62,587 nucleotides of DNA from Pleionea mediterranea (GTDB taxonomy: Bacteria > Pseudomonadota > Gammaproteobacteria > Enterobacterales > Kangiellaceae), in NCBI RefSeq assembly GCF_003148745.1, contig NZ_QGGU01000016.1, positions 1 through 62,587 on the forward strand. Reading direction: 5' to 3'. A program made the position numbers and the translations under genes. Under the pieces are notes generated by a model. The model was not told the origin of the DNA. It made no database searches and saw only the letters and a list, made by a program, of their open reading frames with translations. Each line of letters begins with the position of its first letter. Position 1 is the stretch's first letter. Below are positions 16,147-26,313 of the stretch, in pieces.

Positions 16147-18675
16147 ATGCAACAAAATATGCAGCAAAACCATCCAACGTTGTCCGTTATTGCAGACTTA
16201 ATGGCATGCTCTGCAGCGCTTCTGCCTTCTCGTCATCGATTACCACTTATCTGTTATGAGTCTGAGCCGGTTTGTTCACTGGCAAAGTCGGCCAGCTGGC
16301 GATTAATTACTCAGTTACAACAGGCCTTTTCAAACGCACAACAAAAAGATAGCCCATCTCAGGTGATGGAAACGGCATTAATTTTATCTGACGGTTCACT
16401 GGATGAGTCGAATACGGACATGAGCGCTGAAATAAACGCTGAAAAGAGCAGTTATCGCCTGTTAAAGACTGCCCAGTATCGACAATTACTGGGGCAGGAG
16501 TGGCCGCTGATTGTGATTGATGCCTTGTACGGCGTGCGGGCTAATGCTCTGGCTGCTGCTGTTGGCGCTGTGAAAGCCGGCGGATTTTTAGTGATTGTTG
16601 CACCGCCCGAATCAGACTGGCCAGGCGCCGCCTGCGATGAATCGACTCGCTTGTTTGGCAAAGCAACATCAGAGCGCTCATTGTTTATCGAACGAATTCA
16701 GCAAACGCTGCACAATTATGGTCTGCGCTATAACACCGACACGGAACAATTGCGGTATCGTGAACAAGATTTCGATGATAACGCTAACGATGATAACCCT
16801 AACATAGCTGCTGTTATCGAACGCATAGTATCGGAAGCGTGTCCTACCGGGCAAAGTCACATTGATACAAGTGCTTTGGACACAAGTTCACCAGACGAAA
16901 AGCCTTCCAGACAAGATCTTTCGGATAACCCTTTTGCCGAGCAGAGAGCCGCCATTGAGCAAATTTGTCGGGTATTTACCGGCCATCCTCGAAGACCACT
17001 GGTATTAACCGCAGACAGAGGCCGTGGAAAAAGTTCGGCACTGGGTATGGCAGCGGCACGTGTAGTTAATCAAACGGGTAAACGTCTGTTGGTGACCGCA
17101 CCGACAAAAGCCGCCATTGCCGAGCTGATGCGATGGTATCAACAAAACACCGATAACAATCTAGCCGACTCGTTGCAATTCTGTTTACCGGAAGACTTGT
17201 TGAGCCATGGCAATCAACTGGCGCAGTCGTTTGACGGTTTACTGGTGGACGAAGCAGCCGGTATTCCGGCATCGCTTTTGACGCTAATGGTGAAAACATT
17301 TAATCGGGTGGTGCTGTCAACAACCGTGCAAGGTTACGAAGGAACAGGGCGAGGGTTTGAAATTCGATTTAAACAAACTTTGAATCAATTGCGGCCTCAA
17401 TGGCGACAGGCTTATTTGCATCAACCCATACGTTGGGGCTCGGGTGATCCATTAGAAGCCTGGAGTAACCATGCATTGTTGTTGGAGCATTCGGTTGAGC
17501 AAAGTGAGCGATTACCAATAGATCTCTTGTCAACTGAGTCATTGCCAGCTGAGCTATTACAAACTGAACGACAGGATCCGTTACCGGATCCTAAACTGAA
17601 CTTATCAACCCTTGTTAAGCAATCGCAATGTCAGCTGGTTAAGCCTTACGAAACGATGGATGAAAATACCATTAAAGCAGCCTTTGGCTTGCTGGTGGAT
17701 TCCCATTATCAAACCACCCCCGATGATTTTCGTCAGTTTCTGGATCACCCCAATCGATATCTGTTTATCCAAAAAATTAAAAACTCTGTAGTGGGGGTTG
17801 CTCTGATATTACAAGAAGGTGAAATCCCTTCAGAGTTGATTAAATTGATCCAGCAGGGCAAACGCCGTTTGCGTGGTCATCTGGTGGCTCAGTCATTGGC
17901 GTTTCATATGAATCAACCTCAGCTTGCCGAACAAAAAGCCTGGCGCATTCAGCGCATTGCCATTCAGCATAATTATCGTCGATGTGGTTTAGGAAAGTCG
18001 TTATTACACTCTGTTGAACAAACCGCCGAACAAATGCAGGTGCATTATTTGAGCAGTAGCTTTGCCGCGTCGGAAGATTTAGTGCCGTTTTGGTTTGAGG
18101 CAGCTTTTAAACCTGTACGCCTGGGTTTAACGCGCGATCCTGCTTCCGGCTGCCACAGTTTGATGGTGGTGAAACCTTTGATGAATGAAAGCAATCATGA
18201 GCCGGTCGGCGTTATTTCGGACAACGCACCGTGGAAAGGTTTGTATCAACAATTTTATCAAACCACTCGACTGCTGGCTGCGTCGAGTTTTTGTGATGTT
18301 TCTCCTGTTTTAATGGCGCAGCTATTAAGCAGGGGTGTGTGTCCACAGGTAAGCAGCAGTGAGTGTCCGCAGGGCAGCGAGCTAAAAAACAGTTTAAAAA
18401 GTGAGTTAACCGATAACACAAAAGCCTTGTTACAATGTTTCATAGCTGGAGAGCGTTCGTTTGAAGATTCGGCGTTAGCGATTGAGTCGTTATTAATCAA
18501 CCGGCTTAAACAATCGAACTCAAATATTCTCCTATCATCAATGGCTCAGTTGATTGCGAAGCTCTGGCAGGGGCAGTCGACTCAACAGTGGTGCCATTGG
18601 TTTGATGCGTCAGGTAAAAAAAATATGGCGCAACGGTTAAGACAGGCGACAAAGCAATTATTGGATGATCAATAA
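16147..18675 (+). CDS. tmcA: tRNA(Met) cytidine acetyltransferase TmcA
   Basis: 842 residues. The order is an N-terminal DUF1726-type domain, then the RNA-helicase-like ATPase with Walker A TADRGRGKSSALG (about residues 286-298) and Walker B-like LLVDEAAG (about 361-368). A GNAT acetyltransferase follows with RIQRIAIQHNYRRCGLGKSL (about 600-619), then a C-terminal tRNA-binding tail. It makes N4-acetylcytidine at the wobble position of elongator tRNA-Met using ATP and acetyl-CoA. It is longer than the Escherichia coli enzyme (about 670 residues), with extra linker sequence near residues 235-265 and 450-500. The following SUKH gene lies 36 bases downstream and may be co-transcribed. Confidence 0.93.
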   Translation: MQQNMQQNHPTLSVIADLMACSAALLPSRHRLPLICYESEPVCSLAKSASWRLITQLQQAFSNAQQKDSPSQVMETALILSDGSLDESNTDMSAEINAEKSSYRLLKTAQYRQLLGQEWPLIVIDALYGVRANALAAAVGAVKAGGFLVIVAPPESDWPGAACDESTRLFGKATSERSLFIERIQQTLHNYGLRYNTDTEQLRYREQDFDDNANDDNPNIAAVIERIVSEACPTGQSHIDTSALDTSSPDEKPSRQDLSDNPFAEQRAAIEQICRVFTGHPRRPLVLTADRGRGKSSALGMAAARVVNQTGKRLLVTAPTKAAIAELMRWYQQNTDNNLADSLQFCLPEDLLSHGNQLAQSFDGLLVDEAAGIPASLLTLMVKTFNRVVLSTTVQGYEGTGRGFEIRFKQTLNQLRPQWRQAYLHQPIRWGSGDPLEAWSNHALLLEHSVEQSERLPIDLLSTESLPAELLQTERQDPLPDPKLNLSTLVKQSQCQLVKPYETMDENTIKAAFGLLVDSHYQTTPDDFRQFLDHPNRYLFIQKIKNSVVGVALILQEGEIPSELIKLIQQGKRRLRGHLVAQSLAFHMNQPQLAEQKAWRIQRIAIQHNYRRCGLGKSLLHSVEQTAEQMQVHYLSSSFAASEDLVPFWFEAAFKPVRLGLTRDPASGCHSLMVVKPLMNESNHEPVGVISDNAPWKGLYQQFYQTTRLLAASSFCDVSPVLMAQLLSRGVCPQVSSSECPQGSELKNSLKSELTDNTKALLQCFIAGERSFEDSALAIESLLINRLKQSNSNILLSSMAQLIAKLWQGQSTQQWCHWFDASGKKNMAQRLRQATKQLLDDQ

Positions 18676-18711
18676 TTCAGTCGTAAATGCGAATTACAAA
18701 GCAGGATAACA

Positions 18712-19134
18712 ATGAACGAACTGGTTGATGAACTAAGAGAAAAAAATGAAGATCGCTTTGGCAGTGTTGAATTGCCCGATTTGGATTTGCTGGTAGAAAT
18801 TGAAGAACAGATTTTAATTTCGTTGCCAAAAGAGCTGAAAGAATTATTGTTGAATGTTAGCGATGTTATTTACGGCTCCATTGAGCCTGTGACGGCGAGT
18901 GATCCTCAGCTGCATACCTATTTACCGGAGGTGGCCGCGGTAGCCTGGGATCAGGGCGTGCCACGGGAATTTATTCCAATCTGCCAATATCGGGATAACT
19001 TTTTTCTGGTCAGTCAGGAAGGTGATGTCAGCTACTGGGTGGATGGCGAGATGCATGAAAAAGAATGGGACTCCATCTGGAACTGGGTCGATGACGTCTG
19101 GCTCAATGGCAATATTCCGGAGCAGACTTATTAA
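18712..19134 (+). CDS. SMI1/KNR4 (SUKH)-family protein
   Basis: 140 residues, acidic. The pattern LPDLDLLVEIEEQILISLPK, then LLLNVSDVIYGSIEPVT, then FIPICQYRDNFFLVSQEGDV and WVDGEMHEKEWDSIWNWVDD is that of SUKH domains. In those, a Leu-Pro start, a central 'I-P-I' strand and a C-terminal acidic/aromatic strand are typical. Many SUKH proteins are immunity proteins to toxins, but single-copy ones next to housekeeping genes are common and no toxin is nearby, so immunity is not claimed. The Shine-Dalgarno is AGGATAAC. Confidence 0.8.
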   Translation: MNELVDELREKNEDRFGSVELPDLDLLVEIEEQILISLPKELKELLLNVSDVIYGSIEPVTASDPQLHTYLPEVAAVAWDQGVPREFIPICQYRDNFFLVSQEGDVSYWVDGEMHEKEWDSIWNWVDDVWLNGNIPEQTY

Positions 19135-19204
19135 CGGCGTTTAAATTAAAAGCAGCGTATTTGGTCAATACTTTTTGATTAAGAGCTGAACTCCCTCCCC
19201 GCTA

Positions 19205-20104
19205 TTATTTTTCGTTTGGAAGTTCAGCATAGCCTTGTTGAAAACTGGGGAATTTAAATTGGTAACCCAGTTGACGAATCCGCGAGCTGTCGCATCGCTT
19301 ACCTTGATTTTTAGTTAAAAAGCTGTCAGTTGAAAAGTTGTTAGATGAATCGCTGTTAGAAGAATGATTGCTACTTGCCTTAGGTGATGGAAAGTCAAAA
19401 CGGTTGGCAATCCATTCAGCCACTTCAAATTGTGGTGTTGGGCTATGATCGCTGCACAGATAAATGGGATCCAGTGGTTGATTAGCTTTCATCTTCTGCA
19501 GTAAGAAACAAATAATACCGACACAATCATCCTGATGAATTCGATTGCTGTAGTAAGGTGGCAATTTTTGTAATTCAACACCCTGTTGAACTCGTTTAAA
19601 AAAGCGCGTCCGCTTGTGATTATAAATGCCTGAAAAACGTACTACGCAATTATTCAGCGAATGAGAAAGCACCAGGTTTTCTGCTTCCAGCAAACACTTT
19701 CCTTTGATTGATGTGGGCAATGTTTCGGATTGCTCATCCACCCATTCGCCACTATTTTGCCCATACACTCGTGTCGAGGAAACGTAAATAAAACGTGTGT
19801 TTGCGTGTACCGACTTAAAGTGCTCAAGCAAATGGTGTACGCCTTTTACATAGGTTTGATGGTAAGCGTCATCGGTCATGGCATCCGGTGATAAGGTGAT
19901 CACGGCAAAGTCAAAATCAGTTGGTAGTGATGTTAAGGTTGTCGCATCGTTTAAATCCAGATAATGCATCGACAATGATGATGGTAGGTTATGGTCCTGA
20001 GTTAGAGTTGTGCGTTTAACCCCTGCTAATTCAAAGTCGTTAGAAAGTTGTGTTGCCAGTTGCTGTGCCAGCTTGCCAAAGCCAACCATTAATACCGATG
20101 CCAT
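19205..20104 (-). CDS. NAD(P)-dependent SDR/epimerase-like protein (YeeZ-like)
   Basis: 299 residues. The N-terminal Rossmann motif is GFGKLAQQLATQL (about residues 8-20), an atypical SDR glycine pattern. The active-site region is FIYVSSTRVYGQNSGEWVDE, with S-S-T and a Tyr in the V-Y-G context but no following Lys in the standard YxxxK place. Substrate-binding sequence such as VVRFSGIYNHKR follows. This matches atypical extended SDRs like E. coli YeeZ, whose substrate is unknown. Low-complexity Ser/Asn sequence (SSNHSSNSDSSNNFSTDS) lies near residue 250. Confidence 0.82.
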   Translation of the reverse strand: MASVLMVGFGKLAQQLATQLSNDFELAGVKRTTLTQDHNLPSSLSMHYLDLNDATTLTSLPTDFDFAVITLSPDAMTDDAYHQTYVKGVHHLLEHFKSVHANTRFIYVSSTRVYGQNSGEWVDEQSETLPTSIKGKCLLEAENLVLSHSLNNCVVRFSGIYNHKRTRFFKRVQQGVELQKLPPYYSNRIHQDDCVGIICFLLQKMKANQPLDPIYLCSDHSPTPQFEVAEWIANRFDFPSPKASSNHSSNSDSSNNFSTDSFLTKNQGKRCDSSRIRQLGYQFKFPSFQQGYAELPNEK

Positions 20105-20183
20105 TGTTTTCCTATGTTCCTGAATGTTTGTCTTAAGATTTATAATTTAGCACTTTTTTAGTCTTAATTCGAAAAGCCGCTGT

Positions 20184-20200
20184 TGCACTTATTTGAACCA
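20184..20200 (+). promoter_or_regulatory. Weak second NtrC-like site upstream of glnK
   Basis: TGCACTTATTTGAACCA keeps the left half and part of the right half of the NtrC palindrome (about 8 of 12 specified positions). It lies 42 bases (about four helical turns) upstream of the better site, as expected for cooperative dimers. Confidence 0.4.
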
Positions 20201-20225
20201 TTCATTGAATCCATTTCTCTCAGTT

Positions 20226-20242
20226 TGCATGTTTCTGGTGCA
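20226..20242 (+). promoter_or_regulatory. NtrC-binding site upstream of glnK
   Basis: TGCATGTTTCTGGTGCA matches the 17-base NtrC consensus TGCACCN5GGTGCA at 10 of 12 specified positions. It sits about 77 bases upstream of the predicted start of transcription, a normal enhancer position. Confidence 0.75.
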
Positions 20243-20266
20243 TAAACCAATCCCTTCAGCGTTTAA

Positions 20267-20707
<441 letters not shown>

Positions 20708-20856
20708 CCATTTCTTATAGGCACAGGCTTAGTGTCAATAATGAATTAAATGTTAATGATGGCTTAACTGTCGATGGTCGGGTAATGGAGATCATCAACA
20801 AACAAAATTTAAACCGATGCAGCAAAACATCGGTAGTTTTATAAAGGGGATGAACA

Positions 20857-22107
20857 ATGAATGAAGTAAAGTACGCACTGGATACGTTTTACTTTTTAGT
20901 ATCGGGTGCACTGGTAATGTGGATGGCGGCAGGATTTGCCATGCTTGAGGCTGGACTGGTACGTTCAAAAAACACTACAGAGATCCTTACCAAAAATATT
21001 GCTCTGTTTGCCATTGCCTGCACCATGTTTTTACTGTTTGGCTACTCGATAATGTATTCAAGTGCTGCCGGTGGCTGGTTGCCAAATTTTGGTGCCTTAT
21101 TGGGCAGTGAACACAGCGTCGATGCTGTTAATGCGGGTAATGCTGATCATGCACTCTATTCGGATTTTTTCTTTCAGGTTGTGTTTGTGGCAACGGCCAT
21201 GTCGATTGTGTCTGGTGCAGTGGCCGAGCGAATGAAGCTGAATGCTTTTCTTATTTTTTGTGTGTTACTTACCGGATTTATTTATCCGGTCGAAGGTTAT
21301 TGGAAATGGGGTGGCGGATTTTTGCATGAACTGGGATTTCAAGATTTTGCAGGTTCGGCCATTGTGCATATGGCGGGTGCCGCCGCCGCGCTTGCCGGAA
21401 TTATATTACTGGGTGCTCGTAAGGGTAAATACGACGCTAAGGGCAGCGCAAAGGGTATTCCGGGGGCTAATTTACCCATGGCAACATTGGGCACCTTTAT
21501 TTTGTGGCTTGGCTGGTTTGGATTTAACGGCGGTTCACAGTTGTTGATTTCCGATGTGGAAAACGCCAATGCTGTGTCGCGAATTTTTGTTAATACCAAT
21601 GCCTCTGCTGCAGGCGGCGTGATTGCGGTGTTTCTTTATACTCGTATTGTCTATAAAAAGGCCGACCTAACGCTTATTTTAAATGGCGCCTTAGCTGGAT
21701 TGGTAGCCATTACGGCAGAGCCATTAACCCCAACGCCATTAGTGGCAACCATTATTGGGGCTGCTGGCGGGGTTATCGCATCACTATCGGTAACAATGCT
21801 GGATAAATTACAACTGGATGATCCTGTTGGGGCTATTTCAGTGCACGGCGCTGCCGGAATATTTGGTGTATTGGTGGTACCGCTAACCAATCATGGTGAA
21901 AGTGTGTCGTTTATTACCCAGCTTCTTGGGCTTGTGGTTATATTCAGCTGGGTGTTCGCCAGCTCATTTGCGGTGTGGTATCTGTTGAAAAAACTGATGG
22001 GGATCCGGGTGAGTGATGAAGAAGAATACGTAGGACTGGATAAAGTGGATTGTGGGCTGGAAGCCTATCCTGAGTTTGCAAGGATCAGCTCGACCAATGG
22101 CAACTAG
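20857..22107 (+). CDS. amtB: Ammonium transporter AmtB
   Basis: 416 residues and 11 membrane segments without an obvious long signal peptide. Conserved stretches include AGFAMLEAGLVRSKNTTEIL (about residues 27-46), VHMAGAAAALAG with the first pore histidine, GWFGFNGGSQL, and VHGAAGIFGVL with the second pore histidine. It conducts ammonium into the cell and is gated by the PII protein encoded 150 bases upstream. The Shine-Dalgarno is AAAGGGGATG. Confidence 0.95.
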   Translation: MNEVKYALDTFYFLVSGALVMWMAAGFAMLEAGLVRSKNTTEILTKNIALFAIACTMFLLFGYSIMYSSAAGGWLPNFGALLGSEHSVDAVNAGNADHALYSDFFFQVVFVATAMSIVSGAVAERMKLNAFLIFCVLLTGFIYPVEGYWKWGGGFLHELGFQDFAGSAIVHMAGAAAALAGIILLGARKGKYDAKGSAKGIPGANLPMATLGTFILWLGWFGFNGGSQLLISDVENANAVSRIFVNTNASAAGGVIAVFLYTRIVYKKADLTLILNGALAGLVAITAEPLTPTPLVATIIGAAGGVIASLSVTMLDKLQLDDPVGAISVHGAAGIFGVLVVPLTNHGESVSFITQLLGLVVIFSWVFASSFAVWYLLKKLMGIRVSDEEEYVGLDKVDCGLEAYPEFARISSTNGN

Positions 22108-22166
22108 TGAAGTCGGAAGGTTTAGAGGGGCTTGATTTTCTTTAACTCAGTATCAGTGATGTAAGT

Positions 22167-22193
22167 AAGCCCGGTGGTTAAACTGCCGGGCTT
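22167..22193. terminator. Terminator between amtB and the convergent hypothetical gene
   Basis: AAGCCCGG (22167-22174) pairs with CCGGGCTT (22186-22193) around an 11-base loop. The T run is short, so it may serve either convergent gene. Confidence 0.65.
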
Positions 22194-22213
22194 AAGCTGT
22201 CATGAATTAACGA

Positions 22214-22738
22214 TTATTGAAAAATAACTTCCGCATCCGGCGCTACTTGATACACAGCGCCGTGTCCTTTAACCCATTCACCATTTTTCAGGTAGTGAGC
22301 CTGAGTCTTAATGGAGCCATCCTGCTGTATCCAGGCTTTTGATTTTACCTCGGTGACGCCATTGTCGTTCCCGGTTACTTTTTCTCGACTTATCATGGTC
22401 TTACCGTTAAAAGTTACGTCCGCTTCGGTATAAAACCCGGCGGTTGTAAAGTAGAAGTAACGTAATTTCCGCTTTGCTTTGTCATAAAAAATAATGGTTT
22501 CGCCGCCATATTCTCCATTGTTAATTGAGTGTTCAATACGTATTGCCTGCCCATTTAAATGGCGCTCCCAGCGAGATACATCAATCACACGCTTGTCAGG
22601 TGTCGAGCTGTCAAACTCACCGCGATAGGTTTTGCCGATAAAGGGACGAAATTTTTCCAGTTCGGGAATGAGTTTGTCACCGGCCGATACCGTTAAGTGC
22701 AGCGACAGTACAAGAAAAAGGGCGATATATTTGAACAT
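22214..22738 (-). CDS. Secreted lipocalin-like/DUF1579-like protein
   Basis: 174 residues with a clear signal peptide (MFKYIALFLVLSLHLTVSAG). The remainder is beta-rich, with RPFIGKTYRGEF, then a row of strands (AIRIEHSINNGEYGGETIIF, LRYFYFTTAGFYTEADVTF). This is the pattern of small calycin-type barrels of the 'heme-binding/DUF1579' kind, without a diagnostic residue I can name. It is probably periplasmic. Convergent with amtB; function unknown. Confidence 0.65.
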   Translation of the reverse strand: MFKYIALFLVLSLHLTVSAGDKLIPELEKFRPFIGKTYRGEFDSSTPDKRVIDVSRWERHLNGQAIRIEHSINNGEYGGETIIFYDKAKRKLRYFYFTTAGFYTEADVTFNGKTMISREKVTGNDNGVTEVKSKAWIQQDGSIKTQAHYLKNGEWVKGHGAVYQVAPDAEVIFQ

Positions 22739-23146
22739 AGACAGACCTTATTTATGGTTGCTTACAGGAATAGTTGAATAAAGGATATACGGATATAGGT
22801 ATAATATACCTTGGGTTCAGACTGAAAGTGAAGGGGGATATGCTGCATAGGATAATTCAAAGCTTTTTAGAGGCACATATTTATGGGGTAATGTATATAG
22901 GTCATCAGGTGAGCTCTTTTAGTAAAATAAGCACTGAAATTAACGGCGTTTTCGCCTATAGTTGAAGATAGACCTTTTTTCTTATCAAAGTGTTTCGTAG
23001 AAACTAACGGTATTGGGGCAGGATTTGATGGGAAGGGTAGCAATAGCGTTGCGTTGCAGTAATGATTGCGCCTGGATAACATTTATTTAATCGCGACGTT
23101 TAGCTTTGCTCTTATAAATAAAGAGTCATCGCAAAATGGACTTATA
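22739..23146. other. Intergenic region before the GGDEF/EAL gene
   Basis: About 400 bases between divergent genes. ORFs at 22774-22965 and 22867-23082 overlap each other on opposite strands and have no family signature, so both are rejected. I see no repeats or clear promoter elements. Confidence 0.5.
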
Positions 23147-25483
23147 ATGAAGTTAATTACAAAAATAAACTTAATATTATTGCCAGTTGTTCTGTTATTT
23201 GCACTGGGCTTCATTGCGCTTACCTATCAGGGAATGGTTTCATTTAATCAAGAACAACTTGAACAGCAGTTAATCTCCGACTTAAATCACTTTGATCAAA
23301 AACTGGGTTATGAACGACGCTATATGCTTTACGACTCAAGGCGTATAGCCGTTAACCTGCATGGCGTATTTGCTCTTAAACCAACGCAGCGTAATCAGGC
23401 GCTTCAACAAATTGCTTATGACTTGAACAGTCAGGGCGGCCTTATTGATACCATTCAGCTGTTCAATTTGCAGGGGGAGCTGGAGCATTCTTCTGAGCTA
23501 ACCAATCAATTCAGTAACATACCCCGGGTACCTATAGAGTCGTCAGTCATTGAGCAAGCGAACCAACTTTCTGCTGATGCCGTTAACAGTTCGTTGCAAT
23601 CGTCTTATTTTGTGACGTTGGATAAACAGGTGTTGTTTTACAGTATCTTTCTGGTTCAGGCCGATACCATTGTCAGTGAACGAAAATTTAACAAGCTGGC
23701 TCTCATTGTTCGAAGGCAGTCGGTGATGGATGATTTTATCTTGCAGATGAAACAGAAGTACGGCCAAAGTATGGTCATTAACTTTGAGCCTCATCAATCT
23801 TCTATTGCGTCACAAGCCGGTCAGATTGACGTTACTTCCGATTCAGCCATTAACATCACCATGAACACTCAAGACTTTTCTTTGACAATGACATTGCCTT
23901 TAACCTATGTGCAAACCATGTTGCCATACAGCTTGAGTCAGATTGGCTTTTTTGTATTTTTTATTTTAATCATTTCATACGGTTTACTGGTTACTTTACT
24001 TTATTTTAATGTCGGAAAACCGATACATCAGCTATTGGGTACCATTAAATCTACCCGGTTTGGCGACGATGTTAAATTAGCCAAGAAAAAGGGCAACAGT
24101 GAAATTAACGTATTAATAAATACCTACATTGAAATGTTAAATAAAATGAATCGACTGGCAGCGTTCGATTCACTAACTGGCTTGTCAAACCGAAGAAGTT
24201 TTCACAGTCAGTTTCAAAAACAACTCAACCGGGCCATCCGGCGGGGGAGTTTGATGGCTCTGTTATACATTGATCTGGATAACTTTAAAAAAGTAAATGA
24301 TCATTATGGGCATTCAACCGGAGATCGTTTATTAAAGTTATTCAGCGAGCGTCTGCAAAAGTCCATACGTCCATCGGATGTTGCGGCTAACCTGGGTAAA
24401 GGTGAGATCGCGCGGTTAGCAGGCGATGAATTTTCATTGTTGTTGACCGATATAGAAGGTCCTATTGCCGCAGAAAAAGTAGCCGATCGAATTTTACAGA
24501 TGTTTGACAGCGGGTTTCAGCTGGATGGTGTTAATCATAATGTGCAAGCCAGTATAGGAATTGTGATGATCCCCGACGATGGCAATGATGTTCAAACATT
24601 ATTGCAACACGCTGATGCTGCCATGTATCAGGCAAAGTTAAAGGGAAAAAATCGACTGCAATTTTTTAACCGCGATATTGCCGGTGGCATACAACGCAAA
24701 CAATATATTGAGCGCGTATTGATAAAAGCAATTCATCACGGTCATTTTAATCTGGTGTACATGCCCATTTTTGACTCGCAAAACTTAAAGCCAGTAGGCG
24801 TTGAGGTATTGATTCGAGCACCTTCTTTGGCATCGAAAGGTATAGGGCCCGAAGAATTTATTCCCGTGGCAGAAACAACTGGATTAATTAAGGATATTGA
24901 TGCCTGGGTGTTAAATGAATCCTTAAGTCGCATTACTTATTTAACCGACAAATATCAGTTTGATGGCTTTTTTGCGATTAATATTTCGGCTGTAGAACTG
25001 CATAATCGAGAATTTCCGCAAATGGTGAAAAGTATGTTACTTAAACACCAGGCTGATCCGTCGCGTATTGAACTTGAAATTACCGAAACCAGCTTTGTGG
25101 ATAACCTTGATAACAGCATTCGTCAGCTGAATCATTTAAAATCACTCGGTGTTTCTCTATCTCTGGATGACTTTGGTACTGGCTACACTGCCTTCACTCA
25201 GTTAATCGAGTTCCCGGTGGATAAATTGAAAATCGATCGCTCATTTATTCAAGGATTGGATGAAGGCGCATCTGAGAAAAAGCGAATGGTCGATATCGTA
25301 TTAGCACTTGCTGATTTATACCAGTTGAAAGTTGTGGCTGAAGGGGTTGAGAGTGAAGAGCAAATAGAATATTTGAAATATCGTGGATGTGAAATGCTCC
25401 AAGGCTATTTTTTATCGAAACCTTTGTCTTGGGATGACTTCCAGTTATTGATTGAGCAATCCCACTCTTCTCAAACCGCCTAA
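23147..25483 (+). CDS. Membrane-anchored diguanylate cyclase/phosphodiesterase (GGDEF-EAL)
   Basis: 778 residues from the ATG at 23147. A TTG-initiated 27-residue extension upstream lacks conservation signs, whereas the ATG opens a typical membrane anchor (LILLPVVLLFALGFIALTY). A periplasmic sensor of about 220 residues follows, then a second membrane segment (about 258-290). The GGDEF domain starts at about 338 (DSLTGLSNRRSF) and its active site is AGDEF (about 425), an accepted variant. The EAL domain has EVL instead of EAL (about 552), with NIS, EITET, DDFGTGY, KID and EGVE all present, so hydrolysis of c-di-GMP is plausible. The stop is 21 bases before modA, suggesting one operon with the molybdate importer. 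Confidence 0.88.
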   Translation: MKLITKINLILLPVVLLFALGFIALTYQGMVSFNQEQLEQQLISDLNHFDQKLGYERRYMLYDSRRIAVNLHGVFALKPTQRNQALQQIAYDLNSQGGLIDTIQLFNLQGELEHSSELTNQFSNIPRVPIESSVIEQANQLSADAVNSSLQSSYFVTLDKQVLFYSIFLVQADTIVSERKFNKLALIVRRQSVMDDFILQMKQKYGQSMVINFEPHQSSIASQAGQIDVTSDSAINITMNTQDFSLTMTLPLTYVQTMLPYSLSQIGFFVFFILIISYGLLVTLLYFNVGKPIHQLLGTIKSTRFGDDVKLAKKKGNSEINVLINTYIEMLNKMNRLAAFDSLTGLSNRRSFHSQFQKQLNRAIRRGSLMALLYIDLDNFKKVNDHYGHSTGDRLLKLFSERLQKSIRPSDVAANLGKGEIARLAGDEFSLLLTDIEGPIAAEKVADRILQMFDSGFQLDGVNHNVQASIGIVMIPDDGNDVQTLLQHADAAMYQAKLKGKNRLQFFNRDIAGGIQRKQYIERVLIKAIHHGHFNLVYMPIFDSQNLKPVGVEVLIRAPSLASKGIGPEEFIPVAETTGLIKDIDAWVLNESLSRITYLTDKYQFDGFFAINISAVELHNREFPQMVKSMLLKHQADPSRIELEITETSFVDNLDNSIRQLNHLKSLGVSLSLDDFGTGYTAFTQLIEFPVDKLKIDRSFIQGLDEGASEKKRMVDIVLALADLYQLKVVAEGVESEEQIEYLKYRGCEMLQGYFLSKPLSWDDFQLLIEQSHSSQTA

Positions 25484-25504
25484 AAAGTTTAACCGATAAT
25501 TTTA

Positions 25505-26305
25505 ATGTTACGATACTTTTTATTATTAGCCATCCTATCTAATTTTGCTTTCTCCGATGAGCTAACCGTGGCGGTGGCGTCAAATTTTGTAAAGCCGATG
25601 CGCGACCTGAGCAATATTTATCAAGTATCCACTAACCAGTCGATTACTATTGTTTCTGGATCGTCCGCTAAACTGATGGCACAAATAAAACAAGGCGCGC
25701 CTTATGATTTGTTTTTTTCAGCCGATCAGGAAAAAGTTAGCAAGTTAATCGAGTATGGTTTGGCCGATACTGCAAGTCGGCAACAATACGCAAAAGGCCG
25801 TTTAGTGCTTTGGTCAGCGCAATGCATGAGTCAATCTAAAGCGACAGCAGAGCCATCAAGCTATCGTCGACTAGTTAACAATGATTTTAATCACCTGGCG
25901 ATAGCTAATCCAATATTGGCGCCTTATGGCCGGGCGTCGGTAGAATCTCTCAAATCATTAACGTTATACAGCAATTTAAAAAGTAAATTGGTTTACGGTG
26001 AAAATATTGCCCAGACATATCAGTTTGTTTACAGTGCAAACAGTGATTTGGGGTTGGTAGCACTGTCACAAGTGATCGAGTATTTATCACCTTCAACTTC
26101 ATCTTCAACTTTAACGGAAAAAAATGATTCGCAAAAGACGCAGCAATGTGGCTGGTTGGTTCCTGAGCACTTGCACTCGCCAATAATTCAGGAGGTGGTT
26201 GTTGTTAAAGGCAAGAATGAAAATGCTGCCCAAAAATTTTTAGACTTTATGGTATCTGATAAGATACAACAACGATTACTGCAGTACGGCTATGAGTCTT
26301 TCTAA
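25505..26305 (+). CDS. modA: Molybdate ABC transporter substrate-binding protein
   Basis: 266 residues with a signal peptide (MLRYFLLLAILSNFAFS). The mature start is TVAVASNFVKPMRDL, then VSGSSAKLMAQIKQGAPYDLFFSADQEK, the anion-binding strand and loop conserved in ModA. An insertion rich in Ser/Thr (STSSSTLTEKND) near residue 200 is unusual. It binds molybdate or tungstate in the periplasm and delivers it to ModBC. It is followed by modB after 8 bases. Confidence 0.92.
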   Translation: MLRYFLLLAILSNFAFSDELTVAVASNFVKPMRDLSNIYQVSTNQSITIVSGSSAKLMAQIKQGAPYDLFFSADQEKVSKLIEYGLADTASRQQYAKGRLVLWSAQCMSQSKATAEPSSYRRLVNNDFNHLAIANPILAPYGRASVESLKSLTLYSNLKSKLVYGENIAQTYQFVYSANSDLGLVALSQVIEYLSPSTSSSTLTEKNDSQKTQQCGWLVPEHLHSPIIQEVVVVKGKNENAAQKFLDFMVSDKIQQRLLQYGYESF

Positions 26306-26313
26306 GGTGGTAA

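Noticed and set aside
22774-23082. Two small overlapping ORFs on opposite strands
   Set aside because: No ribosome sites, signal peptides or domains; likely chance frames in an intergenic region.
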